Below are positions 36,948 to 45,376 of a DNA stretch of 64,000 bases, piece after piece (positions within the stretch are counted from its first letter, which is position 1; each line of letters starts with the position of its first letter). The position numbers and the translations under genes were made by a program. The DNA comes from Stenomitos rutilans HA7619-LM2 (lineage in GTDB: Bacteria > Cyanobacteriota > Cyanobacteriia > Leptolyngbyales > Leptolyngbyaceae). The stretch covers positions 42,275-106,274 of the forward strand of contig JAHHIE010000019.1 of assembly GCA_019358945.1 (NCBI GenBank), read 5' to 3'. The notes beneath the pieces were generated by a model. It had not been told where the DNA came from, made no database searches, and saw only the letters and a list, made by a program, of their open reading frames with translations.

Positions 36948-37362
36948 TAGTTCAGTTCAGGACGAAATGTCTCTGCCTTTACCAAAATTATAGAGAACCT
37001 TGCCCCGACCGATACGTGTCTTACGATCGCTTCGCTAGCACTAATTAGCTGTAATCCTTGTAAATCAGGGTCATCAGTTCTTGACATCACTTTTTAAAAA
37101 AGCCGAAAGTTAGCTTTTCATCACATTTGCTTTTGCTTTCAGCAGATGAGACAGGCAAACTCTGCCTATAGAAGGAGTGTTAGAGACTGATGTAATCTGT
37201 GCTTTTACGATAGAATTTACTCGTCAAGTTCTGTTTCTATACGTCTTTCAGGCTTTTGTAGTCCTTAGAGGCAGAGCGATCGTTCCTGTCAAACTTACAG
37301 CGGTAGACCGTCAGTAGACAGGTTTTAGACTTTAAACGCAAATTAAACAGAGAGAAGAACAC
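36948..37362. other. Divergent intergenic region upstream of sodB
   Basis: 415 bases between divergent M16 and sodB genes. Both promoters must lie here. GAGAGAAGAACAC just before the sodB ATG acts as its ribosome binding site. No repeat or RNA element was recognised. Confidence 0.45.
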
Positions 37363-37971
37363 ATGGCATTTGAGCAGTCCCCCCTTCCTTACGACTTCAA
37401 CGCCCTGGAATCGCATGGTATGAAAGGTGAAACCTTTGAGTACCATTACGGTAAACATCACAAGGCATATGTCGATAACTTGAATAAGCTAATTGCAGAA
37501 AAAGCGCCTGAACTAGCTGATAAATCACTAGAAGAAGTCATTACAACGTCATTCAAAGATCCTTCCAAGGTTGGTATCTTTAACAACGCAGCTCAGGTGT
37601 GGAATCACACCTTCTTCTGGAGCAGCCTATCGCCGAATGGAGGTGGTTCACCCAGTGGTACACTCGCCAAGCAAATCGATGCGTCGTTTGGCAGCTTTGA
37701 CAAGTTTAAAGAAGAGTTTACGAACGCTGCAACCACTCAATTTGGTAGCGGTTGGGCGTGGCTGATCGACGACAACGGCACGCTGAAAGTGACCAAAACA
37801 CCTAATGCCGAAAATCCCTTGGCTCATGGTCAAAAAGCACTGTTGACTCTCGATGTATGGGAACATGCTTACTATATTGACTACCGCAATGCTCGTCCTG
37901 CGTTTATCAAGAACTACCTTGATAACCTCGTGAACTGGGATTTTGCAGAGCAGAATTTAGCGGCTTACTAG
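37363..37971 (+). CDS. sodB: Iron superoxide dismutase
   Basis: Dismutates superoxide to oxygen and hydrogen peroxide in the cytoplasm. Metal ligands are His28 (EYHYGKHH), His82 (VWNHTFFW), Asp164 and His168 in the signature DVWEHAYY. The AAQVWNHTFFW and GSGWAWL blocks are those of the iron rather than the manganese form, and there is no signal peptide or membrane anchor as in cyanobacterial MnSOD. The 202-residue length is standard. Confidence 0.95.
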   Translation: MAFEQSPLPYDFNALESHGMKGETFEYHYGKHHKAYVDNLNKLIAEKAPELADKSLEEVITTSFKDPSKVGIFNNAAQVWNHTFFWSSLSPNGGGSPSGTLAKQIDASFGSFDKFKEEFTNAATTQFGSGWAWLIDDNGTLKVTKTPNAENPLAHGQKALLTLDVWEHAYYIDYRNARPAFIKNYLDNLVNWDFAEQNLAAY

Positions 37972-38090
37972 TGCAGGAAGGCAGACGGCAGAAGGTAGAA
38001 CGTTGTTCTTTCTGCCTCTAAGCTTTTGTAGAGTGATAGGTTACTTCTGACAAGGTGTACTAGTCCGATCGATTTCAGCGTTTTGAAGAC

Positions 38091-38122
38091 AGCCATGCTA
38101 TGTGTATGGTTGTTTTTTATTG
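38091..38122 (+). terminator. Weak hairpin with U-tract after sodB
   Basis: AGCCAT and ATGGTT can pair (one G-T) around GCTATGTGT, followed by GTTTTTTATT. It is about 120 bases after the sodB stop. The stem is short, so this is tentative. Confidence 0.35.
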
Positions 38123-38164
38123 AGCGATCGCAACAACCATTGAAGTTCAACCATTTTTACTCAA

Positions 38165-38666
38165 GTGCAATCTTATTTCCGTCGAGTTAAGGCAGTATTC
38201 TTTACCATCCCACATCCTGGCGACTGGCTACAGACCATTGGGTTGCTGCTGATTTTTGCTCTGGTTTATCTGCCGATCGGCTTTGAATTTTCTTGAACTA
38301 GAGATACACTCGTCCTGGCAAGCCATCATGAATGTAATGCTAGGGGCATTTTTCATGCCATCCTTGCTTGAAGAATTAGGCTTTCGGGTGCTACTGCTTC
38401 CTCATCCAACAGAGCATGCATCACCCACAACGCGCTGGCTTTTAAGCAGCCTCGGTTGGCTTTTGTTTGTGGTTTATCACATCCATCCATTCGTACCCAC
38501 TTTTTTTAGAACACCTCCCTTTTTGACAGGAGCAGGCTTGCTGGGTATTATTTGCACCCTGTCTTATCTCAAAAGCGGTTCTATTTGGATGCCTGTTGTG
38601 ATTCACTGGTCGATCGTTGTTGCCTGGTTATTGATCTTTGGCGGCTTAGAGAAATTTCACGGTTGA
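38165..38666 (+). pseudogene. CPBP-family membrane protease gene broken by a frameshift
   Basis: Two overlapping frames together encode one CPBP (CaaX protease/bacteriocin-processing) membrane protein. The first frame, from GTG 38165, gives a membrane segment ending LPIGFEFS and stops at TGA 38294-38296. The next frame, +1 relative to it, continues with the conserved EE of SLLEELGFRVLLLPHP, VYHIHP, SYLKSGSIWMP and VIHW, up to TGA at 38664. A single-base change near TTTGAATTTTCTTGAAC (about 38282-38298) would join them. CPBP proteins are integral-membrane glutamic proteases. Either the gene is recently inactivated or the run of T is a sequencing error. An ATG at 38256 in the second frame would give a truncated protein without the first segment. 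Confidence 0.7.
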
Positions 38667-38794
38667 GCCAAAAGGCATTTTGAATGAATTCAGCGATCGT
38701 GCCAGAAGATTCAGAAGATAGGGTCTCTGGTTAGCAAATAGCGACTGTTCTGCGAGGTTTTAAATTCTCCAGTCAAACTGGGATTTAAAAAGAA

Positions 38795-38822
38795 AAGCGG
38801 GTAACCCTGAGGTTACCCGCTT
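38795..38822 (-). terminator. Intrinsic terminator of the infB operon
   Basis: AAGCGGGTAACC and GGTTACCCGCTT, 12 bp perfect, loop CTGA. On the minus strand the hairpin is followed by TTCTTTTTAAA. It lies 33 bases past the infB stop. Confidence 0.9.
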
Positions 38823-38855
38823 CCGTGTAAGAACTCTCCTCTTGCGGTCAGTAGC

Positions 38856-41800
38856 TTACTTATTTGGTGAGAGCGTTCGGCGCTTGGTGATCATGCGATA
38901 TGCCTCAACAATATCGCCTTCTTTCCAGGTGCTGAAGCTATCAATGCCAATACCGCATTCGTAGCCAGAATTCACCTCACGCGCATCTTCCTTCATCCGC
39001 TTCAGCGAATCCAGGTTGCCTTCGTAGATCACTTCGCCACCGCGACGAATGCGAACCTTACAGTTGCGCACGAGCTTGCCAGATTGCACATAACAGCCTG
39101 CTACAGCTCCACGTCCAACCGGGAAGACCGCACGCACTTCAGCTTGACCCAACGCCTCTTCAATCAGCTCAGGTTCCAACAACCCTTCCATCGCGGCCTG
39201 AATATCATCCAGCAGCGTATAGATGATGTTGTATTCGCGGACATCCACCCCAGCGCGATCAGCAGCTTGACGCGCACCTGTTGCCAGAGTGGTATTAAAC
39301 CCAATCATGACAGCATCGCTGGCAGCAGCCAAGTCAACATCTGTTTCGCTGATTTCACCAGGGGCGGCATAGAGTACCCGTACCTGCACTTCATTCTGAG
39401 GCAACTGCTTGAGCGCACCTAAGAGCGCTTCTACAGACCCTTGAACGTCAGCCTTTAAGACGAGATTTAGCTCTTTGAGTTCGCCTTCTTGAGCGCGAGC
39501 TGAAAGGGTATTCAGACTCACACGGCGAGAAGACATGGCTTGCAAGAGGCGAGATTGACGCTGCTCGTCCGTTTTGTCAGATGCAACAGAGCGGGCTTCT
39601 TTCTCATCCTCAAAGACCTGGAAGTCATCCCCAGCAGCAGGCACATCGCCTAAACCAAGCACCTCAACTGCAAAGGATGGATCGGCTTGCTTCACGCGAT
39701 GACCGCGATCGTCCACCATTGCCCGCACTTTACCCAAGGCAGAACCCGCGACGATGGTATCGCCAACGCGCAGCGTTCCGTTTTGAATGAGTAGGGTTGC
39801 CACAGGGCCTTTTGCTTTATCGAGGTGTGCCTCAATGACGGTTCCTCTCGCAGAGCGATCAGGGTTGGCGTAAAGGTCTTCCACTTCAGCGACCAGGAGA
39901 ATCATCTCCAGCAGAGTGTCCAGGTTCTCACCCGAAATCGCGCTGACGGGAACCATGACGGTATCGCCGCCCCACTCTTCAGGCACCAAGCCATACTCGG
40001 TCAACTCTTGCTTCACGCGATCGGGCTGAGCCTCTTCCTTGTCCACCTTGTTGATGGCAACGACAATGGGCACTTCTGCCGCTTTAGCATGGCTGATAGC
40101 CTCGATCGTTTGTGGACGCACTCCATCATCTGCCGCCACCACAAGGATGGCAATGTCTGTCACCCGTGCACCGCGCGCCCGCATAGCAGTAAACGCTTCG
40201 TGTCCAGGTGTATCCAAGAAGACAACTTGCTGCATCTTCCCTTCGTGTTCGACATCGACGTGGTACGCGCCAATATGCTGCGTGATGCCGCCTGCTTCGC
40301 CTTGCGCCACCTTGGTTTTGCGGATCGAGTCGAGAAGGGTGGTTTTCCCGTGATCCACGTGCCCCATGATGGTGACAACAGGGGGCCGACGCTGGAGCTT
40401 TTCCAAGTCTCCAGCATCCAGCATCTCGGTGATCTTTTTCGCCTCAGCCTCGCGCTGCCCGGTTTCAACCTCAACGCCTAGCTCCTGCGCCACCATCGTA
40501 GCTGTGGCAACGTCAAGGGTTTGGGTGACCGTTGCTGCGATACCTTTCATGAACAAGGTGCGGATGATGTCTGTATCGGGAATTGCCATGATGGAAGACA
40601 ACTCTTGCACGGTTAACCCACCGTGCAATGTGATCTTCTCTGGCTTTTCAACCTTCACCTCTTGCTCACGCCGATCGCGGCGATCGCGAGAGCCTGAGGA
40701 CTTCTTCGCCCTTGGTGCAGCAGCGGGAGCTTTCACCTGAGCGATACGAGCAGACTTGGGTTTTGCAGGGCGGACAAGTGAGAGGCTAACGGGCGTCGCC
40801 GCTTCGCCATCTTTATCCAAGAGAGCATCAATGTCCTCTTCCTCTTCCTCCACCGCCACCTGACTACGACGCTTCGTTTTGCCAGCAACCTTCGCTGCCT
40901 TTTCAGCTTCGCGCCCTTCCTCTTCTTCCTCCTGCCAGCTTTTTGCTTTTTTGGCACGCGGTAGGGTGGGCCTGGTTTGCAGTTGGACATCAGGAGAGGC
41001 CACTCCACCAGGAGCTGCAGTAGCGCCCGCAGACGGTGCAGCCGGACGATTGCCTCGCAGGACAACGCCTTCGGTTGCACGCGCGCCTTCAGCAGGTGCG
41101 CCCTCACCAGGACGAACAGGCCGAGGCGGACGGCGTAGCTCAACGATCGTCTGCGGACGGGGCGCTGGACGTGCTTCACCGGGCTTCACCGGACCAGGAG
41201 CACGATTAGCGGGGGTCGGCTTTGCTTGCGGCTTGAAAGCAGCATCGCGCTCAGCCGCAGTGCTTGGGCCACTGACAGGCGTTGCTATTTCACTCGCCGA
41301 TTGAGGTGACTGGTCTGGCCGTGCCCGTTTTAAAAGTGGGCGGTTTGTCAAGTTCACTCGCGGCGTATTTGCCGCAGTGCTGGGTCTGGCTGGAGGCCCC
41401 GAAAGTTCTGGCTGGCTGGGTTCTATAAGCCCTTTCGCAGAAGGGCGATCGTCTACTGGAGCCGCTGCTACCGGAGTTGCTTCATCAATCGGCGTTGATT
41501 CACCCGCGTTTTGCTGATGATCGTCCACAAAAGGTTCTGTTGTCGGCGCTACTTCCAGATTGGTCTCAGGCGCTGACGGTGCCGTGGCAGTGGTTGGAGG
41601 GACAGGCCGACTCGGTGCCGCTGGCTTAACAGGTGCCGCTGGTTGCTCACCAGCCACTGGTTGAGGAGCGCTGGTTGAAGAGTAGTTGGGCGGTTCTGGG
41701 CTGGGTGCTTGGCGAATGATTGGCTTGCGAATTTCAAGAATTTGCTGCTTCTTCTGAACAGGAGCAGCCGTTTTCGTTTTCACCTCTGCCGTGTGAGCGT

Positions 41801-42017
41801 TAGCCCCATTACGAGATGGGGTAGACTTAGCGGGCGAAGGGTGATTGGCAGTGTACTTCTCGGCAGCCGCGCGAATTAACTCAGCTTCATTATCAGTAAT
41901 AGTGCTGCTGTGACTTTTGACTGAAATGTTCAACTGTTCGCAGACGGCTAATAAATCCTTATTGTCCAAATTCAATTCCCTTGATAACTCGTAAATTCTG
42001 ACTTTGCCACTATTCAT
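38856..42017 (-). CDS. infB: Translation initiation factor IF-2
   Basis: GTPase that brings initiator tRNA to the 30S subunit and promotes subunit joining. The N-terminal 450 residues are Pro/Ala/Glu-rich and disordered after an IF2-N helix domain ([20 protein letters not shown] at the start), as is normal for cyanobacteria. The GTPase domain has P-loop [17 protein letters not shown] and NKVDK. Domains II to IV complete the 1053-residue chain to a C-terminal [10 protein letters not shown]. It is the last gene of rimP-nusA-ylxR-infB, but separated from ylxR by nearly 800 bases. Confidence 0.97.
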   Translation of the reverse strand: MNSGKVRIYELSRELNLDNKDLLAVCEQLNISVKSHSSTITDNEAELIRAAAEKYTANHPSPAKSTPSRNGANAHTAEVKTKTAAPVQKKQQILEIRKPIIRQAPSPEPPNYSSTSAPQPVAGEQPAAPVKPAAPSRPVPPTTATAPSAPETNLEVAPTTEPFVDDHQQNAGESTPIDEATPVAAAPVDDRPSAKGLIEPSQPELSGPPARPSTAANTPRVNLTNRPLLKRARPDQSPQSASEIATPVSGPSTAAERDAAFKPQAKPTPANRAPGPVKPGEARPAPRPQTIVELRRPPRPVRPGEGAPAEGARATEGVVLRGNRPAAPSAGATAAPGGVASPDVQLQTRPTLPRAKKAKSWQEEEEEGREAEKAAKVAGKTKRRSQVAVEEEEEDIDALLDKDGEAATPVSLSLVRPAKPKSARIAQVKAPAAAPRAKKSSGSRDRRDRREQEVKVEKPEKITLHGGLTVQELSSIMAIPDTDIIRTLFMKGIAATVTQTLDVATATMVAQELGVEVETGQREAEAKKITEMLDAGDLEKLQRRPPVVTIMGHVDHGKTTLLDSIRKTKVAQGEAGGITQHIGAYHVDVEHEGKMQQVVFLDTPGHEAFTAMRARGARVTDIAILVVAADDGVRPQTIEAISHAKAAEVPIVVAINKVDKEEAQPDRVKQELTEYGLVPEEWGGDTVMVPVSAISGENLDTLLEMILLVAEVEDLYANPDRSARGTVIEAHLDKAKGPVATLLIQNGTLRVGDTIVAGSALGKVRAMVDDRGHRVKQADPSFAVEVLGLGDVPAAGDDFQVFEDEKEARSVASDKTDEQRQSRLLQAMSSRRVSLNTLSARAQEGELKELNLVLKADVQGSVEALLGALKQLPQNEVQVRVLYAAPGEISETDVDLAAASDAVMIGFNTTLATGARQAADRAGVDVREYNIIYTLLDDIQAAMEGLLEPELIEEALGQAEVRAVFPVGRGAVAGCYVQSGKLVRNCKVRIRRGGEVIYEGNLDSLKRMKEDAREVNSGYECGIGIDSFSTWKEGDIVEAYRMITKRRTLSPNK

Positions 42018-42799
42018 CCACTCTGCCCTCGCTACCTATCCTGTTTTCACATAATTGCCTGCTGCTTTGACTAAAACGACATTGGATTCAAATTGAACTT
42101 ATTTCCATGCTTGGAACTAAAGACCTACTGATTCCGGTCGGGGGTGACTCTAGCTTTTCATAACAACAGTCCCAAACAACAACAATCCCAGACTTTAATG
42201 GGTGGTGCCCACGCTTCGTAACGGGATTCCTCCTCTAATTTTGCACAAAATACGATGATACTGGCTTGGTTTGTGCTTCAGGTTCCTTTCAAAGCTTACA
42301 GCGAGTACGGCACCCTATCTTCACACTAGCTTACCTTGGCCAAAACTGCTGCAAGGTGTAGTTTGAGTTGAAACCTGTATCACCGCTATCGCTTTCTCCA
42401 TCAAGCCATTGAGTTAATCACCCACGCCTTCCCTACCCTCCGCGGCTGGAGCCAAGCATTGACTAGGTGGCTGAAATACCTGATCATGCTGCGATCGAAG
42501 CGGTCGGACTGCACAATACAGAGGGGTAGTAAGTACTGTTACAACAGTCTGCTTAAACGGAGTGCTGTGCTTGTACGTGATGAATACCCTTGATGGTCGG
42601 AGTCTTGCTGGCTTGCAACAGTTCAAACAGTCATCCTCTAAATGTCTGGCACCGCAGCTATCAGTTTAGCCAATCCATGTCATTTTGAACGTAGTCATTA
42701 TGCAAAGTTATCTTTTTTTAGCTTAGCAATCACTCTCTAGGTCTCAAGGCTTGGGGTTTAACGGGCTTGTTGTGATTCTGTCGTTTGCGATCGCACGCT
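42018..42799. other. Long spacer between ylxR and infB
   Basis: 782 bases without a convincing gene. One minus-strand frame of 70 codons (42414-42626) lacks a ribosome binding site and looks like chance. ACTGTTACAACAGT near 42537 is a short near-palindrome. The space is large for an operon, so infB may have its own promoter here. Confidence 0.5.
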
Positions 42800-43105
42800 T
42801 CAAAATACCTGTTTGCCTGCCCTGGTTGGCGGTATGGGTTGCGCATCGGTTAGTCGCTCCCAGAGCGTTTTGTAAAGTTGCTCCGCGATCGGTGCCTTGA
42901 GCACGCGCCCTAAGCGATCTTTTTTTTGTGCCGCTTGAAGACATCGCACTTGCGGGCACAAGTAAGCCGATCGCCCCATCCCATGATCCAACTGCACGAC
43001 CGGGGGCGATAATTGTTGGGCAGAATGCACTCGCACGACACGCCAAAACTCTTGTTTAGAGGCGACTTTGCGGCAGCTCACACAGCGCCGATCGTTTGGC
43101 TTCAT
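42800..43105 (-). CDS. ylxR: YlxR-family nucleic-acid-binding protein
   Basis: Small basic protein of 101 residues with the RRCVSCR start, GRSAYLCP core and a Lys/Arg-rich helix (AAQKKDRLGRVLKAP). YlxR is nearly always encoded between nusA and infB and binds nucleic acid or RNase P RNA. It begins 10 bases after the nusA stop. A C-terminal tail of about 20 residues after the domain is variable. Confidence 0.9.
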   Translation of the reverse strand: MKPNDRRCVSCRKVASKQEFWRVVRVHSAQQLSPPVVQLDHGMGRSAYLCPQVRCLQAAQKKDRLGRVLKAPIAEQLYKTLWERLTDAQPIPPTRAGKQVF

Positions 43106-43115
43106 AGGCTAATGG

Positions 43116-44486
43116 CTAGGGACGCTTGAGCGCATCATCGGACTCGATACCTGCTCCATCGGCGGTTGCACCTGTTATAGCATCATCTTCTACATTGTCA
43201 TTGTCTGTCGCCATTACAGGTGCGACGTAGGCGTTTTTATCAGGGTCTTGGGTTTCCTCTTCATAATCGTAATCATCATACTCATCTGATTCTTCTGGTT
43301 GAAAGCGACGACGTGCTTCCATCGCCGCGGCGATTTTCTGGTTTTCTGCCTCATAATCATATTTTGCAGAATCCTTAATATCAATTTTCCAACCTGTGAG
43401 GCGGGCTGCCAGACGCACGTTTTGTCCTTCTTTCCCGATCGCCAGACTGAGTTGATCCTCAGGCACCAACACATGCGTTTGCCGTCCTTCAGGATCAACC
43501 AGACGCACTTCATCGACGCGTGCGGGGCTTAGCGCGTTTGAGATATAAGTCGAGGGATCAGGTGACCAGCGAATGACATCAATCTTTTCACCACGTAGCT
43601 CATTGACCACGACCTGAATTCGTGATCCTCGCGCTCCAATGCAGGCTCCGACGGGGTCAACATCTCGCTCAACGGTATCCACGGCAATTTTGGTGCGAGG
43701 CCCTACAAAGCGAGACGGTGGATTGGCTTCACGGGCTACGGCCACAATCCGCACGATTTCATCTTCAATTTCTGGTACTTCGTTGGCAAAGAGGTAGACC
43801 ACCAGCCCAGCATCCGCTCTTGAGACCAACAGTTGCGGCCCCCGATGAGCGCCCTCAGACACTTTCTTCAAGTAAACCTTGAACGTCGCGTTGGCTCGGT
43901 AGTTGTCATTAGGAAGCTGATCGCGTTTGAGCAATTCGGCTTCGACCTCTGGTTGCCCAAAGCCACTATTCACAGCCAAGATGACAGACTGCCGCTCAAA
44001 CCGAAGCACCCTTGCCTGAAGCACGGTGCCTTCCAGATCTTGAAACTCTTCTTGCACAAGCTTGCGCTGTTGATCACGCAGTTTTTGAGCCAGCACTTGC
44101 TTCGTTTGAATGGCTGCCATCCGACCAAAGTCGCCCTGGTCGGGGGTGACATCGAGCACAACCGTATCACCAGACTGGGCCTCAGCCGCCACTTCCTGCA
44201 CTTCTTCAAGCGCTATTTGATGATCGGGATTTTCAACTTCCTCAACGATCGTCTTTGCGGCTAGAACTCGAAAGCCTTCTTCTTCAACATCCAGTTCCAC
44301 CTCAAAATTCGCGAAGTATTCTTCGTCAAAATTAGGGTTATCCATGCGCTGGGTACGTCGATACCGCTCATACCCTTTCAGTAAAGCTTCTCGCAGCGCC
44401 GCCTGCACTGATAGCTTGGGTAAGTTTCGCTCCCGGCTGATGCTGTCAATCATGTCTCTGAGACCGGGTAGGCTAACCATTGACAT
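43116..44486 (-). CDS. nusA: Transcription termination/antitermination factor NusA
   Basis: RNA polymerase-associated factor controlling pausing, termination and antitermination. It holds the N-terminal polymerase-binding domain (about 1-125), S1 domain (VLQARVLRFERQ), KH1 (GACIGARGSRIQ) and KH2 (SLAIGKEGQNVRLAARLTGW), and ends in a highly acidic tail (about 390-456, rich in Asp/Glu/Tyr). The proteobacterial AR repeats are absent, as in other cyanobacteria. Two ATGs (44486, 44480) lie at the start. Upstream 193 bases to rimP contain repeat DNA. Confidence 0.95.
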   Translation of the reverse strand: MSMVSLPGLRDMIDSISRERNLPKLSVQAALREALLKGYERYRRTQRMDNPNFDEEYFANFEVELDVEEEGFRVLAAKTIVEEVENPDHQIALEEVQEVAAEAQSGDTVVLDVTPDQGDFGRMAAIQTKQVLAQKLRDQQRKLVQEEFQDLEGTVLQARVLRFERQSVILAVNSGFGQPEVEAELLKRDQLPNDNYRANATFKVYLKKVSEGAHRGPQLLVSRADAGLVVYLFANEVPEIEDEIVRIVAVAREANPPSRFVGPRTKIAVDTVERDVDPVGACIGARGSRIQVVVNELRGEKIDVIRWSPDPSTYISNALSPARVDEVRLVDPEGRQTHVLVPEDQLSLAIGKEGQNVRLAARLTGWKIDIKDSAKYDYEAENQKIAAAMEARRRFQPEESDEYDDYDYEEETQDPDKNAYVAPVMATDNDNVEDDAITGATADGAGIESDDALKRP

Positions 44487-44630
44487 TGGCTAAATCTCCG
44501 TAAGTGTGAGGGGATGAGGGAAAATGAGGGAAGGGGAGGAAGAGAAGCAGGTAAGCAGGGGGAGTTTTGAGTTGAATGAGCGGTCAAGAGTCAGCTATCA
44601 GCAGTCAGCTTCTTTCTAACAACCAAAAAC

Positions 44631-44663
44631 CTTTCTTGAATGCCCAACGGGCTATACAACCAG
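44631..44663. repeat. Dispersed repeat copy (CTTGAATGNCCAACGGGC)
   Basis: TTTCTTGAATGCCCAACGGG then CTATACAACCA; a nearly identical copy is at 61175-61207 with few mismatches. It sits in the rimP-nusA spacer. Confidence 0.7.
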
Positions 44664-44679
44664 TAACTTCTTCTGTCTT

Positions 44680-45141
44680 CTAGCGCTCTTCTTCTAACTG
44701 TACTTTTGTGACCAAAGCGCGCGGAATCGCGATGGTGCGTCCTTTTTGATTGATTTGAATGGTGTTTTCATCCCGACGGATGAGTTTTCCAGTCCATTCT
44801 TGCTGTCCGGCGTAGGGTTCAGCGGCTATGACAGTGACAGGAAAGCCTTTGAAAGAAATAAATTCGCGATCGGTGGTGAGCGATCGCGAAATCCCTGGGC
44901 TAGAAACCTCCAGTACGTAAGCATCTGGAAAGATATCCACTGCATCAAGCGCTGGCTCTAAAGCTCGACTCATCTGTTCACAATCCTCCAGGCTAATGTC
45001 GCGTTCAGGATGACAGATATCGACTCGCAAAATCGGAGGCTGCTGGTTAGTGTGAAAAACAGCTCCAACAAGCTGTAAACCGAGAGCCTCTGCCAGTGGA
45101 TGAGCGAGATCAGTGACGTGTGGAATAAGCGGATGAACCAT
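44680..45141 (-). CDS. rimP: Ribosome maturation factor RimP
   Basis: Assembly factor for the 30S subunit. The domain reads GLQLVGAVFHTNQQPPILRV, then ISLEDCEQMSRALEPALDA and YVLEVSSPGISRSL, with a C-terminal SH3-like part IPRALVTKVQLEEE. ATG 45141 is chosen: the longer frame would run through the leader hairpin. It heads rimP-nusA-ylxR-infB, the standard bacterial order. Length of 153 residues is typical. Confidence 0.93.
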   Translation of the reverse strand: MVHPLIPHVTDLAHPLAEALGLQLVGAVFHTNQQPPILRVDICHPERDISLEDCEQMSRALEPALDAVDIFPDAYVLEVSSPGISRSLTTDREFISFKGFPVTVIAAEPYAGQQEWTGKLIRRDENTIQINQKGRTIAIPRALVTKVQLEEER

Positions 45142-45151
45142 GAGTACCCAT

Positions 45152-45175
45152 AAAAAAAGTGGGCGTAACCCACTT
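45152..45175 (-). terminator. Terminator-like hairpin directly before the rimP start
   Basis: On the minus strand AAGTGGG, loop TTACG, CCCACTT is followed at once by a run of seven T (45158 back to 45152), ending 10 bases before ATG 45141. It may end the sppA transcript, but no room remains for a rimP promoter after it, so rimP mRNA probably carries it as a leader attenuator. Confidence 0.75.
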
Positions 45176-45245
45176 CCCACGAAGTTAAAACTTCACGAAA
45201 TCAACGAGCGCTTGTGAGAAAGTCTCGTAACGCTCTCGCCTAGTT
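45176..45245 (-). other. Structured leader upstream of rimP
   Basis: Further pairing: GAAGTT/AACTTC at 45181-45194 and GAGCG/CGCTC enclosing GAGAAAGTCTC (about 45203-45237). These could form alternatives to the terminator-like hairpin. Confidence 0.4.
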
Positions 45246-45317
45246 TAGCTCATCATTCTCGGAGTCGGCGCAGAATTATTTCGCTTTACAGGTTACGATA
45301 CATTGCTTCGGTCAATT

Positions 45318-45376
45318 CTGGCTTTATTCACCTGGCTTCAGTCACTCTGGCTTCAGTCACTCTGGCTTCAGTCAAT
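45318..45376. repeat. 15-base tandem repeat overlapping the sppA stop codon
   Basis: CTGGCTTCAGTCACT at 45332 and 45347, CTGGCTTCAGTCAAT at 45362, and a degenerate copy at 45318. On the minus strand the sppA stop TGA lies inside the copy at 45362-45376. Confidence 0.85.

Noticed and set aside
39825..40481. Plus-strand frame of 218 codons opposite infB
   Set aside because: Antisense to a highly conserved GTPase domain; the frame is open because of codon bias, and the peptide has no recognisable features.
42414..42626. Minus-strand 70-codon frame between ylxR and infB
   Set aside because: No start signal and no protein-like pattern; treated as chance in a long spacer.
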